IMG/VR virus record: IMGVR_UViG_3300032326_001284
Coordinates: 1 to 53,335 of that record
Length of the DNA: 53,335 nt
Source of the DNA: a virus
Direction: 5' to 3' (one strand)
Each line of letters opens with the position of its first letter. Positions within the stretch are counted from its first letter, which is position 1. Of the stretch, positions 32,742-40,804 are shown one piece after another. Both the position numbers and the translations under genes were made by a program. Below the pieces are notes generated by a model. The model searched no databases. It was not told the DNA's origin and saw only the letters and a list, made by a program, of their open reading frames with translations.

Positions 32742-33395
32742 ATGATAAAAATAGATAACGATATTAAAGCTTGGATAACATCCGACACACATTATAACCA
32801 CACAAACATATGTCGTGGTGTGACTAACTGGAGAATGCCCGATGGATCAATACCAATCGCACAAACAAGGGACTATGAAACTCTTGACAGAATGAATAGT
32901 GCAATTGTAAACAACATCAACGAGGTTGTTGGTCAAGATGATGTGTTAATCCATTTAGGTGATTGGTCATTCGGTGGATTTGAAAACATTGAAGAGTTTC
33001 ACGATAGATTGATTTGCAAGAATATACACTTAGTTCTTGGTAATCACGATCATCATATTGATAAAAATAGAGACAACATAAGAAGCAAGTTTTTATCTGT
33101 TAGTTGGTTTGAACAATTCTCATATCAAGGGGAAACTATTGAAGCGTGTCACTATCCAATATCAAGTTGGAATGGGCTTCGTAAAGGGCGTATTCATGTT
33201 CATGGGCATTGTCATTTACCGATGCACAAGAAGGTCAGCAATGGCAGAAGAATTGATATTGGTATGGATGGTAGCCCAATGTTTAGACCTTACGATTTAA
33301 AAGAATTGATAAAGTCAATGAAGAAATTTCCTATTGGTTCAGAGATGGGAGCTGATGATCATCATATGGATGAAATGTTAAATGTTGATCGATAA
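32742..33395 (+). CDS. Calcineurin-like metallophosphoesterase
   Basis: A 217-residue protein starting at the ATG at 32742. SDTHYNHTNI, HLGDWSFGG, LGNHDHH, CHYPIS and VHGHCHLP supply the five metal-binding motifs in order. The substrate class (nucleotide, RNA or protein phosphate) cannot be read; similar phage proteins are generic phosphoesterases. Confidence 0.88.
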   Translation: MIKIDNDIKAWITSDTHYNHTNICRGVTNWRMPDGSIPIAQTRDYETLDRMNSAIVNNINEVVGQDDVLIHLGDWSFGGFENIEEFHDRLICKNIHLVLGNHDHHIDKNRDNIRSKFLSVSWFEQFSYQGETIEACHYPISSWNGLRKGRIHVHGHCHLPMHKKVSNGRRIDIGMDGSPMFRPYDLKELIKSMKKFPIGSEMGADDHHMDEMLNVDR

Positions 33396-33446
33396 TTTTT
33401 TTATTTGGAATTAATTAACTATATTAGTTTATAAACATAAAAAAGC

Positions 33447-33557
33447 ATGAAAAAATTATTAGAAAAAATCAGAACATTTTTTGGTAAACTTTTTATTAAA
33501 AAAGTTGACAATAAGCCATACTATCATAACAATAAAAAAACAGATTTTAAAATATGA
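33447..33557 (+). CDS. Small basic peptide, 36 residues
   Basis: MKKLLEKIRTFFGKLFIKKVDN is an amphipathic basic helix, overlapping the next start by four bases. A promoter-like ATATTAG lies 20 nt upstream. Function unknown. Confidence 0.5.
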   Translation: MKKLLEKIRTFFGKLFIKKVDNKPYYHNNKKTDFKI

Positions 33558-33943
33558 AAGAAATAATTAAAAAGGTGTTTAGTAAAAAGGTAACAACACC
33601 AGTATTTGTAATTTTTGGATTCATTGGGATTCTTAACTTTATAGTATTTCCTGGGTTAACAACAGCTGATACTGGATCTAACATTGTTTCGGCGTTACTT
33701 GCTGTTGTTACTTTGGCATTCCTATTTTATTACATTGACAGTTTTAAATTGATGGAACCACCAAAGGTTGAACCTGGTGAAACTGAATTGGATTATATTA
33801 ATCCCGAAGAGTTAACCCCCAAAAGAAAAAGAAATAGTAAACAATTTCCGGAGGTTAAAAGTGAAGAACCGTTTGTAAAAACTAGAAAGAAAAAGAAATC
33901 GGAATTTCCTTTACCACCTCACCATCCAACTAAAAAGAAATAA
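33554..33943 (+). CDS. Membrane protein with basic cytoplasmic tail, 129 residues
   Basis: Two transmembrane helices (TPVFVIFGFIGILNFIVF and NIVSALLAVVTLAFLFYYI) followed by a Pro/Lys-rich tail ending HHPTKKK. Possibly a small inner-membrane protein of the envelope-takeover set. No family recognised. Confidence 0.65.
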   Translation: MKEIIKKVFSKKVTTPVFVIFGFIGILNFIVFPGLTTADTGSNIVSALLAVVTLAFLFYYIDSFKLMEPPKVEPGETELDYINPEELTPKRKRNSKQFPEVKSEEPFVKTRKKKKSEFPLPPHHPTKKK

Positions 33944-33944
33944 T

Positions 33945-34211
33945 ATGGCAAGATTTAGAAAAAAACCTGTAGTAATAGATGCGGTACAATATGATGGTAA
34001 TTTTAGAAGTTTAGATTGCTTCTCAATTAACGAAGTGTCGCATTTTATTGTTTCAAAAGATTCAGAAGGTAATCAGTGTATTAAGATACCAACATTGGAA
34101 GGTGAAATGATTGCATCAATTGGTGATTACATCATTAGAGGTGTGCAAGGTGAATACTATCCATGTAAACCTGACATTTTTGAAATGACTTACGAAATTG
34201 TAGAAAATTAA
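33945..34211 (+). CDS. PGDYG-like phage protein
   Basis: An 88-residue protein. FRKKPVVIDAVQYDG at the start, TLEGEMIASIGDYIIRGVQGEYYP and KPDIFEMTYEIV at the end match a widespread small phage family with a GDYI.RGV.GE.YPCKPDIF block. Function unknown; often found near replication or structural genes. Confidence 0.8.
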   Translation: MARFRKKPVVIDAVQYDGNFRSLDCFSINEVSHFIVSKDSEGNQCIKIPTLEGEMIASIGDYIIRGVQGEYYPCKPDIFEMTYEIVEN

Positions 34212-34223
34212 AAACAAAACAAT

Positions 34224-35138
34224 ATGGCTTTCGAATCATTTGAAGAACGATACGCCCGCCAAGAAAAAGAGCGGGAACAATTAAAATTAGAACAACAATT
34301 AAAAAAACAAAAACTCATGAAAACAATTGGTGCTGCGGTATTAGGATTTTTTACATTAACTTTTTTATTTTTCTCGTGTGAGAGAATTGATGCTGGTCAC
34401 GTAGGTGTTAAAGTTAATCAGTATGGTGATAATAAAGGTGTGGATGATGTTGTTGCGGTTACCGGTATGGTATTCTATAATCCATTTACTACTACAGTTT
34501 ACGAGTTCCCAACGTTTATTCAACACAAAGAATATAAAGGTGAAAATTCATTCGTTGTAAATAGTAAAGACGGTTCTGAATTTAGTGTGTCACCTATCAT
34601 GAACTACTCAGTTCAACGAGATAAGGTACCAGCAATTTTCAGTAAGTATCGAAGACCGCTAGAAGATATTGAAGAGGGGTTCTTAAAGACAGCAGTATAT
34701 GATGCGTTCAGATTAGCCACTAACAAATATACAGCAGATGAATTGATTTCAAACAGAGCTGTATTTGAAATTGAAGTTCGTAGATTATTAGATGGTCAAT
34801 TATTAAAAGAAGGGTTTGTTATTAATCAGTTTACATCTAATTTGATTTATCCTGAAACGTTTAAGAAATCAATTGAGGCTAAGAACAATGCAGTTCAAGC
34901 AGCATTGAGAGCGGAAAATGAGGTTAAGACAGCAGAAGCTCAAGCTAAGATCAAAGTAGCAACAGCTGAAGGTAATGCTCAAGCAATGCTAACATCAGCA
35001 AAAGCAGAAGCAGAATCAAATAGAATGAAACAACAAACGTTAACACCATTGTTGTTGCAACTAGAATATATTAATAAATGGGATGGTAAGCTGCCAGTAT
35101 ATGGTACTGCGCCAATGTTATATAAACCCGTTAACTAA
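34224..35138 (+). CDS. SPFH/prohibitin-like membrane protein
   Basis: A 304-residue protein. A charged N-terminal helix (residues 9-33) precedes one transmembrane span (TIGAAVLGFFTLTFLFF). The SPFH domain follows (ERIDAGHVGVKVNQYGD, AVTGMVFYNPFTTTVYEFP, KDGSEFSVSPIMNYSV). The Ala/Glu-rich coiled coil KTAEAQAKIKVATAEGNAQAML is typical of band-7 oligomers. Such proteins form membrane rings; in phages they may stabilise or segregate membrane. Codon 17 is CGG. A terminator follows. Confidence 0.85.
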   Translation: MAFESFEERYARQEKEREQLKLEQQLKKQKLMKTIGAAVLGFFTLTFLFFSCERIDAGHVGVKVNQYGDNKGVDDVVAVTGMVFYNPFTTTVYEFPTFIQHKEYKGENSFVVNSKDGSEFSVSPIMNYSVQRDKVPAIFSKYRRPLEDIEEGFLKTAVYDAFRLATNKYTADELISNRAVFEIEVRRLLDGQLLKEGFVINQFTSNLIYPETFKKSIEAKNNAVQAALRAENEVKTAEAQAKIKVATAEGNAQAMLTSAKAEAESNRMKQQTLTPLLLQLEYINKWDGKLPVYGTAPMLYKPVN

Positions 35139-35166
35139 TTTTATTAATTAGCATCAGTTATTTAAT

Positions 35167-35197
35167 AACCCCGGATTTTATCTGGGGTTTATTTTAT
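35167..35197 (+). terminator. Intrinsic terminator after the SPFH gene
   Basis: AACCCCGGA (35167-35175) pairs with TCTGGGGTT (35181-35189), allowing one G-T pair, with loop TTTTA and a downstream T-rich run. Confidence 0.8.
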
Positions 35198-35206
35198 TAA
35201 AAAAGC

Positions 35207-35214
35207 TATTTATA
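35207..35214 (+). promoter_or_regulatory. Putative late promoter TATTTATA
   Basis: Exact octamer 7 nt before the ATG at 35222 and just after the terminator at 35167. Confidence 0.55.
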
Positions 35215-35221
35215 TTAAGAT

Positions 35222-36328
35222 ATGAGTGGAAATAAAATCGGGTGTTATAAACCCTGGGCGACATTATATTTTGAAAATAGCAGTAACAATGCTGGACCAT
35301 GCTGTTGGTTAACAGGACCAGAGTATGGTAAATTAAATAACGATTCTAATCTTAGTGACGTATGGGGAACCGACGCGTGGGAAAAGCTTAGAAGAGATAT
35401 GTACGAAGCTGATGGTGGATTACCAACACAGTGTCGTTTATATTGTAATGGTAAACAGACATATGTGAACCCATTATATCAGCAGTCCGTTATTGAATGG
35501 GCTATGAATGATAAGAGATGGGAGTTACCCCCACAAGGTTTAGCATTAACGGTTGCAAATGCTTGCAATCTAAAATGTAAGTTATGTTGGATATTTGATG
35601 ACTTCGATTATGTTATCCCAATGGAAGGAGCTGAAAGAGTTATTAAACAAATTAGAGAGTCTGTTATTCCTGGTCAGGATCATAAATTTGCAATGAATCT
35701 CGCAGGTGGTGAGGTGTTCTATGCCAAGCCAATGAGAAAGTTGGTCTACCAATTTGCTGAAGATCCAACCCTTGGTGATGAGTTCCAATTTGGATTCATA
35801 ACAAACTCAACAGTGTATGAAGAGAAGTGGTGGGACCTTATTAAAAATAAAAGACACGCTATCTGTGAGTATGTGACATCAGTCGATGGTTGGGATGCTG
35901 AAAGTTATAAGAACTATAGAGGTAGAGATATGTTTGATCAAGTTCTTACCAACGTTGATAAAGTAATCAAGTGGAGAGATGATCATATGGATACACATGG
36001 ATATTTTAACATCTTTATCAACTCACTGATAATGACAAAGACATATCCACATCTAAAAGATATTATTGATCTGTGGTGGAATAGAAATGTTAAACTACAA
36101 TTCATACCACTTATTGTACATTATAAGCCAGATGATTCTGAACAAGTATATAACATACCTGGAGTAAGAGAGGACTGTTTGGTTAAATTAAATGAGGCGT
36201 TAGATTATATTAATTCAAAAGAAATTACTGTTTGGTATCAAGAAGAAAACAGAAATTCAATTATTAGATCCCTTACAGATAACATTGAATATTTGGATAA
36301 TCTTATCAAGGGATCACAAACACGATGA
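35222..36328 (+). CDS. Radical SAM protein
   Basis: A 368-residue protein with the cluster motif CNLKCKLCW near residue 117 and NLAGGEVFYAK near 160 (the GGE motif). The N-terminal part has another cysteine set (GPCCWLTG, QCRLYC), like a SPASM-type region placed first. It overlaps the sulfotransferase-like gene by ATGA, so the two probably share a substrate. Radical SAM plus sulfotransferase suggests peptide or glycan modification. Confidence 0.85.
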   Translation: MSGNKIGCYKPWATLYFENSSNNAGPCCWLTGPEYGKLNNDSNLSDVWGTDAWEKLRRDMYEADGGLPTQCRLYCNGKQTYVNPLYQQSVIEWAMNDKRWELPPQGLALTVANACNLKCKLCWIFDDFDYVIPMEGAERVIKQIRESVIPGQDHKFAMNLAGGEVFYAKPMRKLVYQFAEDPTLGDEFQFGFITNSTVYEEKWWDLIKNKRHAICEYVTSVDGWDAESYKNYRGRDMFDQVLTNVDKVIKWRDDHMDTHGYFNIFINSLIMTKTYPHLKDIIDLWWNRNVKLQFIPLIVHYKPDDSEQVYNIPGVREDCLVKLNEALDYINSKEITVWYQEENRNSIIRSLTDNIEYLDNLIKGSQTR

Positions 36329-36903
36329 GGGTCTTAGTCTATTCAACACAGAGATGTGGAAGCACGGCTGTTATGCATTGGATATCAAAAGAATTGGATC
36401 TAACTCCTGTGTTTGAACCATTTATACCTTGTGGTGAAGAAGACTATCGACGTTATAATAATAATTGGATAAATGATTTGGATACTTTCAATAGATTAAA
36501 ACATATTGTTGCTAAAGTTATTCATTACAATTTAGATGAAATTATTCACAAAGATAATATTGAAAGAGATTTTTTTTCTAAGTTTGATAGGGTTATTGTT
36601 ATTTATAGAGAAAATATAAGAGATCAAGCAGAAAGTTTATTGATAGCCGCTAAACGAAAAATATCATTTGGTGAATATAATTTAAAAAAAGAATTATCTG
36701 ATTTAAATCCAGATCATATTGAGGAGACATCTAATATTATGTTAGAACAGACGGAATCTTTACTATCATATAACAATTGTTTTAAGATAACCTATGAGGA
36801 TATTTTTATTAGAAAAGATTACAATAAACTTATTGAGTACCTAGGTATAGATGAACCAAAACATTTAGATCTATTTAATCCTAAAAACAAATACGGAAAG
36901 TAG
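36325..36903 (+). CDS. Sulfotransferase-like protein
   Basis: A 192-residue protein starting RVLVYSTQRCGSTAVMHWI, which matches the 5'-phosphosulfate (PAPS) loop of sulfotransferases (TQRSGST). FDRVIVIYRENIRDQAESL near residue 86 corresponds to the 3'-phosphate-binding Arg/Ser region. It is shorter than usual (250 or more residues). It would transfer sulfate from PAPS to a hydroxyl or amine, perhaps on a surface glycan. Coupled to the radical SAM gene. Confidence 0.75.
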   Translation: MRVLVYSTQRCGSTAVMHWISKELDLTPVFEPFIPCGEEDYRRYNNNWINDLDTFNRLKHIVAKVIHYNLDEIIHKDNIERDFFSKFDRVIVIYRENIRDQAESLLIAAKRKISFGEYNLKKELSDLNPDHIEETSNIMLEQTESLLSYNNCFKITYEDIFIRKDYNKLIEYLGIDEPKHLDLFNPKNKYGK

Positions 36904-36906
36904 ATT

Positions 36907-36936
36907 TTGTAATGTGGGTTTAAAATGTTATATTAA
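36907..36936 (+). promoter_or_regulatory. Host-type promoter (TTG, 19 nt, TATATTAA)
   Basis: TTG at 36907-36909 and TATATTAA at 36929-36936; the ATG at 36953 follows after 16 nt. Confidence 0.6.
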
Positions 36937-36952
36937 ATAAAAAGAAACCGTA

Positions 36953-37423
36953 ATGACAAAAATTAGCATTTACTTAGATGATATAAGAACCCCAACAATT
37001 GAAGGGTGGAAAGTAGTCAGAAACTATGATGAGTTCGTAAGCACAGTAATGCATCATGGGCTAGAAAATATTGAGGTGATATCCTTGGATCATGATCTTG
37101 GTGACCAGGCAATGGTAGAATATTATACTAATGTTAAAAATAATTACCAACTTGACTACTCAAACATTCAAGAAAAAACTGGTTATGATTGTTGTAAGTA
37201 CTTGGTTTCCAAGAGCATGGAGACCGGAATTCCATTACCACAAATCTATGTACACTCTGCGAATCCAATAGGTAGCGCTAATATGATGGGGTATATTAAT
37301 AACTACTTCATGAATTCTAGGCTCCCTCAGACCTGTGTTAGAGTCAATATTCCTCACATAATAGAAGAAACTTTACAGTTGTCTCCAGAAGCTAGAAAAG
37401 CTAAATGGGATAGATCAAAATAA
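36953..37423 (+). CDS. Cyclic-phosphate-processing receiver-like (cREC) protein
   Basis: A 156-residue protein. ISIYLDDIRTP at the start, VISLDHDLGD near residue 43, TGYDCCKYL and IYVHSANPIGSANMMGYI near residue 95 match the cREC family, a receiver-fold domain predicted to process cyclic phosphates at RNA ends. The invariant DD, SLDHDLG and HSAN blocks are intact. It may work with the HAD protein at 27002 in RNA repair. Confidence 0.82.
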   Translation: MTKISIYLDDIRTPTIEGWKVVRNYDEFVSTVMHHGLENIEVISLDHDLGDQAMVEYYTNVKNNYQLDYSNIQEKTGYDCCKYLVSKSMETGIPLPQIYVHSANPIGSANMMGYINNYFMNSRLPQTCVRVNIPHIIEETLQLSPEARKAKWDRSK

Positions 37424-37490
37424 TTTTCTTTATTTATTTTTTTTATTAAAAAAGTTTTAATATTTTTACACTCGAAAGATATTCACATTC

Positions 37491-37955
37491 ATGAAGAAAA
37501 GCGTCATTGATAATAAAGCCTTGTTTGTAAAGTACCAAATTCCGTTCGAAGATGCAACGGATGAGTCTATATATGTCAAGACTAAAAATTGTCAATACGA
37601 AATTGATTTGAATACTTTTGCCAATAACAAATTTATTTTTAGGGTTTTAAATCTAACAAAAAAAACATCAAAGTTTGTTTCAAAAGACACATTCTTTAGG
37701 CTGATGTGTGATCACTTTAAATTACCCTTTGAACATTGGGATAAGTCAGTTAAAGATCAAGAATTAACAGCAACAAAAGAATCGCCGAAAGAAATTATTA
37801 TTGGTGAAATATACACAACAACTTGGGCCAAGCCATTTGCGGTGTGGAAACTTAAAGACATTATCGGTGAAACGGATGTTGTTTTAACATCACCAAAAAC
37901 TGGTGTGGATTTAACTTCAAAGCTTTCCGAATTAAGAGTGTGGGCAAACAGATAA
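37491..37955 (+). CDS. Hypothetical protein, 154 residues
   Basis: Soluble, Lys-rich protein with no recognised family (YEIDLNTFANNKFIFRVLNL, TTWAKPFAVWKLKDIIG). It starts after a promoter-like TTTTAATATTTTTAC region and precedes the exonuclease genes, suggesting a DNA-metabolism setting. Confidence 0.72.
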   Translation: MKKSVIDNKALFVKYQIPFEDATDESIYVKTKNCQYEIDLNTFANNKFIFRVLNLTKKTSKFVSKDTFFRLMCDHFKLPFEHWDKSVKDQELTATKESPKEIIIGEIYTTTWAKPFAVWKLKDIIGETDVVLTSPKTGVDLTSKLSELRVWANR

Positions 37956-37971
37956 AATTAAAATTACAAAT

Positions 37972-38586
37972 ATGAAAAAAATGTTTTTTGATCTTGAGAC
38001 GACTGGTTTAGATAAAGTTGTCAATGGTATTCATCAGATCTCTGGTTGTATTGAGATTGATGGAGTAGTTGCTGAATACTTTAACTTTAAAGTGCAACCT
38101 AAAGAAGGTGCTGTCTATGATCCAGAAGCATTGCGTATTGGTAATGTTACTGAAAGTGATTTGAAAGCGTATACACCAATGAAAGAAACATATCATGCTT
38201 TTATAAACATGTTAGCAAAACATGTTGATAGATATGATACTGGAGATAAATTCTTTTTAGTTGGGTATAATAACGCAGCATTCGATAATCAATTTCTTCG
38301 CCAATGGTTTGCTGATAATGGTGATCAATATTTTGGATCATGGTTTTGGCCAAACACATTAGATGTTTATATTCTAGCAACACAACATCTCTTAGAAGAG
38401 AGACAGAGTATGAAAGATTTTAAATTAAAATCTGTTGCGGCTCATTTAGGTTTACTTATTACCGAAGATAAACTTCACGATGCTGAATATGATATTGAAC
38501 TAACAAGAAGTGTTTACCGAATTGTTACAAATCAAATAGCACCAAAGCAAGTAAGTTTTGCTGCTTTAGATGAACTACCATTCTAA
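37972..38586 (+). CDS. DEDDh-type 3'-5' exonuclease
   Basis: A 204-residue DnaQ/RNase T fold protein. FDLETTGLDK carries the DxE of ExoI, VGYNNAAFDNQFLRQWF the ExoII Asp, and KLHDAEYDIELT the ExoIII HxxxxD. Such enzymes proofread DNA or trim RNA ends. Paired with a second exonuclease 16 nt downstream. Confidence 0.9.
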   Translation: MKKMFFDLETTGLDKVVNGIHQISGCIEIDGVVAEYFNFKVQPKEGAVYDPEALRIGNVTESDLKAYTPMKETYHAFINMLAKHVDRYDTGDKFFLVGYNNAAFDNQFLRQWFADNGDQYFGSWFWPNTLDVYILATQHLLEERQSMKDFKLKSVAAHLGLLITEDKLHDAEYDIELTRSVYRIVTNQIAPKQVSFAALDELPF

Positions 38587-38602
38587 TTTTAAAATAGATA
38601 AT

Positions 38603-39259
38603 ATGATTTACGTAAGTATTGATATCGAGACTTCTGGTTTGAATCACGATATGAACCATGTCTTGTCGATTGCCGCAATCGTTGAAGATACAAATAAAAA
38701 GTTACCATACGAAGAACTACCTAAGTTCAACGCAATAGTACTTCAGAATAATATTCAGGGGTCCCCAAGAGCAATTACAATGAATAAAGATATTATTTCT
38801 TTGATGGGTGATTATCTTGAAGGCACAAACGAAACCAGAGAACTTCTAAATAACAATAGTGGGTACAATTTTTATGAGGAAGAAGACGTTGTTAAAGAGT
38901 TTTATATGTTTCTTTGGTGTAATGGATTTGGTACTTTAGATTCAGCATCAACTCATGTGAATGGTAAATTAACTCCTATCATTGATAGTAGAACTAAACC
39001 AATCACATTAAATGTTGCAGGTAAAAACTTTGGTACATTTGATAAGTTGTTCTTACAAGAACTTCCTTGGTGGCAGAAGTTAATTAGAACTCGCCAAAGA
39101 GTTTTAGATCCAGCAATTCTATGTGTTGATTGGGTAAATGATAGTTCATTACCATCACTTACTGTTTGTAAGGAACGCAAAGGTGTTCAAGGTATTGTCA
39201 CCCATAATGCATTGGAAGATGCTTGGGATGTTATTGAAATTTTAAGAAAGTTTTATTAG
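38603..39259 (+). CDS. DEDDh-type exonuclease, second copy
   Basis: A 218-residue protein starting at the ATG at 38603; an earlier in-frame ATG overlaps the preceding gene. SIDIETSGLNH is ExoI, GKNFGTFDKLFLQEL the ExoII region, and THNALEDAWDVIEI the ExoIII HxxxxD. It is more divergent than its neighbour, with an insertion near residues 75-115. Probably acts on nucleic acid; substrate unknown. Confidence 0.85.
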   Translation: MIYVSIDIETSGLNHDMNHVLSIAAIVEDTNKKLPYEELPKFNAIVLQNNIQGSPRAITMNKDIISLMGDYLEGTNETRELLNNNSGYNFYEEEDVVKEFYMFLWCNGFGTLDSASTHVNGKLTPIIDSRTKPITLNVAGKNFGTFDKLFLQELPWWQKLIRTRQRVLDPAILCVDWVNDSSLPSLTVCKERKGVQGIVTHNALEDAWDVIEILRKFY

Positions 39260-39260
39260 G

Positions 39261-39518
39261 ATGACTAAAAAATATGAAATGTTTTTTGTATCAGAACCAG
39301 GTGATGATATAAAAATTGATGGTTGGTGCCCTATTGATGTCAATAGGTTAAATAATCCAGAGAAGTTAGATGATTTTATTTCTGCTGGGATTATTAGAGA
39401 ATATTTTTACTGCAAGAAAATAATGGATGGTTCTGAAACAGAAAGATGTTCAGATCAATGCGGACGTTGTGGTAGATACGAAGACGAGTTAAACAATATT
39501 TCTAACCCTAAAAAATAA
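39261..39518 (+). CDS. Small Cys-rich protein, 85 residues
   Basis: Ends with CSDQCGRCGRYEDEL and contains an earlier FYCKKIM, so four cysteines could bind zinc. It starts one base after the exonuclease stop and ends directly at the next ATG. Function unknown. Confidence 0.7.
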   Translation: MTKKYEMFFVSEPGDDIKIDGWCPIDVNRLNNPEKLDDFISAGIIREYFYCKKIMDGSETERCSDQCGRCGRYEDELNNISNPKK

Positions 39519-39794
39519 ATGAAAAAAACTATTGTATTAGCGTTGTTATTGGGAGTGGTAACACCGGCTGTGGCGATTCGTGAGAGGTATAAAATAATGA
39601 TTAGACAAGATTTTGAAGGTAGGAATTGGTACTATCCAATGAAAAAAACCAATACTGGTTACATATTTAAAACCTGGGTGATTGCTTGGCCATCCCTAAC
39701 AGAAGACGGTGCTAAAAAAACAATAGATGATTGGAAATTTGATGACGAGCAAACGAGGTTAATGAATAAGAAAAAGTACATTTATATTAATTAA
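39519..39794 (+). CDS. Small exported protein, 91 residues
   Basis: MKKTIVLALLLGVVTPAVA is a signal peptide with probable cleavage after AVA. The mature part is a short basic domain (RERYKIMIRQDFEGRNWYYP) with no recognised family; it may act in the periplasm. Confidence 0.7.
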   Translation: MKKTIVLALLLGVVTPAVAIRERYKIMIRQDFEGRNWYYPMKKTNTGYIFKTWVIAWPSLTEDGAKKTIDDWKFDDEQTRLMNKKKYIYIN

Positions 39795-39795
39795 T

Positions 39796-39972
39796 ATGAA
39801 AAAACTACCCCCCATATGGTTATGTAAACTCCTCAGTATTATGTCAGCATTTATACTGGGGGGTTTCTGTACTCAGGAGTATAAGTTTAACCAACCTGTG
39901 GAGTTGTATAAGTACTTATTTACCTTTCTTTTAGGTTATTTATTCTACTTACTTGGCGAAAGAAAAGAATAG
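39796..39972 (+). CDS. Small membrane protein, 58 residues
   Basis: Two hydrophobic stretches (LSIMSAFILGGFC and YLFTFLLGYLFYLLG) joined by a polar loop. It starts one base after the exported protein and may be its membrane partner. Confidence 0.6.
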   Translation: MKKLPPIWLCKLLSIMSAFILGGFCTQEYKFNQPVELYKYLFTFLLGYLFYLLGERKE

Positions 39973-39976
39973 TGGA

Positions 39977-39984
39977 TATTTATA
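39977..39984 (+). promoter_or_regulatory. Putative late promoter TATTTATA
   Basis: Exact octamer ending 3 nt before the ATG at 39988. Confidence 0.6.
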
Positions 39985-39987
39985 TTT

Positions 39988-40242
39988 ATGAAACTTACAG
40001 AAATAGCCAAGACAGTAATGAACGAATATAGTTACAACGGTAAATACGAAGGGGACGAGATCCGTGTTGGCTCATTTTCTAGAAGAAAACTACCGTCTCC
40101 AGTTCTGACTAACGTGTTAAGAGCAATATCTCAAAAGGTTTACGGTACAGCAACAAAAGCCAAATATCTTAATGGTGAATACAATGATATTGAAATAAAA
40201 CTATTTGGCCAACTTATCTCAGCCCTTAACGGGACCTATTAA
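39988..40242 (+). CDS. Small putative capsid-cargo protein, 84 residues
   Basis: Begins MKLTEIAKTVMNEYS, with LTE and a second MNE, like the other (L/I)xE-starting proteins. The remaining 70 residues are basic (GSFSRRKLPSPVLTNVLRAI). The late-type motif just upstream agrees with a virion protein. No family recognised. Confidence 0.65.
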   Translation: MKLTEIAKTVMNEYSYNGKYEGDEIRVGSFSRRKLPSPVLTNVLRAISQKVYGTATKAKYLNGEYNDIEIKLFGQLISALNGTY

Positions 40243-40252
40243 AAAATATTTT

Positions 40253-40279
40253 TTGATTTCACAAAATACCATATATTTG
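40253..40279 (+). promoter_or_regulatory. Host-type promoter (TATATTTG) with TTGATTTCACAAAA element
   Basis: TATATTTG at 40272-40279 fits the consensus; the nearest TTG (40253-40255) is only 16 nt away. The sequence between resembles half of the 22-nt palindrome at 42647. Confidence 0.5.
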
Positions 40280-40299
40280 TTAAAATAAATTTCAAGTAT

Positions 40300-40719
40300 A
40301 TGAGTAAAGAAACCGTGATCAAAATCAACCCCTACGTTTTTCCTGGAATTAGGAAAAGAGATCTCCCAAGACAAAAGTTTCCCTTTTTATTTGACGATTC
40401 AAAAGAGCCAGAGAAGGTATTCACAATGACTGACATGGATATACTCAATATTGTTTCAGAAACATGTGGTGTCACTGCTGAACAAGTTATATCTCAAATG
40501 AGAGATCGTAATATTGTAGATGCAAGAAAGATATTCAGTGCGGTTATGAAAAAGAAGAAGAAATATGCGTTGGTAAAAATTGGTAGGATAATTGGTGATA
40601 GAGACCATACAACTATTAGACATGAGGTGATTGAATATGAATCATTATATCGACATGAAGATGCATTTAAATTTAAAGCAGATGCGGTAATGTCTGCATT
40701 GGATATAAAAACATTGTAG
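40300..40719 (+). CDS. DnaA domain IV-like DNA-binding protein
   Basis: A 139-residue protein whose C-terminal two-thirds match the origin-binding domain of DnaA. DILNIVSETCGVTAEQVISQMRDRNIVDARKIF aligns with the first helices, and KIGRIIGDRDHTTIRHEVIEY with the signature helix-turn-helix (GGRDHTTVLHA). It lacks the AAA+ ATPase. It may bind DnaA-box-like sites as an early regulator, a replication factor or a competitor of host DnaA. Confidence 0.85.
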   Translation: MSKETVIKINPYVFPGIRKRDLPRQKFPFLFDDSKEPEKVFTMTDMDILNIVSETCGVTAEQVISQMRDRNIVDARKIFSAVMKKKKKYALVKIGRIIGDRDHTTIRHEVIEYESLYRHEDAFKFKADAVMSALDIKTL

Positions 40720-40746
40720 ATATTTTTTTTATTGGAAATTTTTAAA

Positions 40747-40754
40747 TATATTAG
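40747..40754 (+). promoter_or_regulatory. Host-type -7 box TATATTAG
   Basis: TATATTAG lies 8 nt before a UUCG hairpin and 50 nt before the ATG at 40805. No TTG at the standard spacing is present. Confidence 0.4.
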
Positions 40755-40762
40755 ATTACAGC

Positions 40763-40790
40763 GATAAGCTCTTCGGGGCTTATCATTTTT
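40763..40790 (+). terminator. UUCG-capped hairpin with T run (terminator or attenuator)
   Basis: GATAAGCTC (40763-40771) pairs with GGGCTTATC (40776-40784, one G-T pair) around the stable TTCG tetraloop, followed by ATTTTT. It could terminate the DnaA-domain gene transcript or act as an attenuator in the leader of 40805, because a promoter-like box lies just upstream. Confidence 0.75.
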
Positions 40791-40804
40791 AAGTAATTTA
40801 ATAT

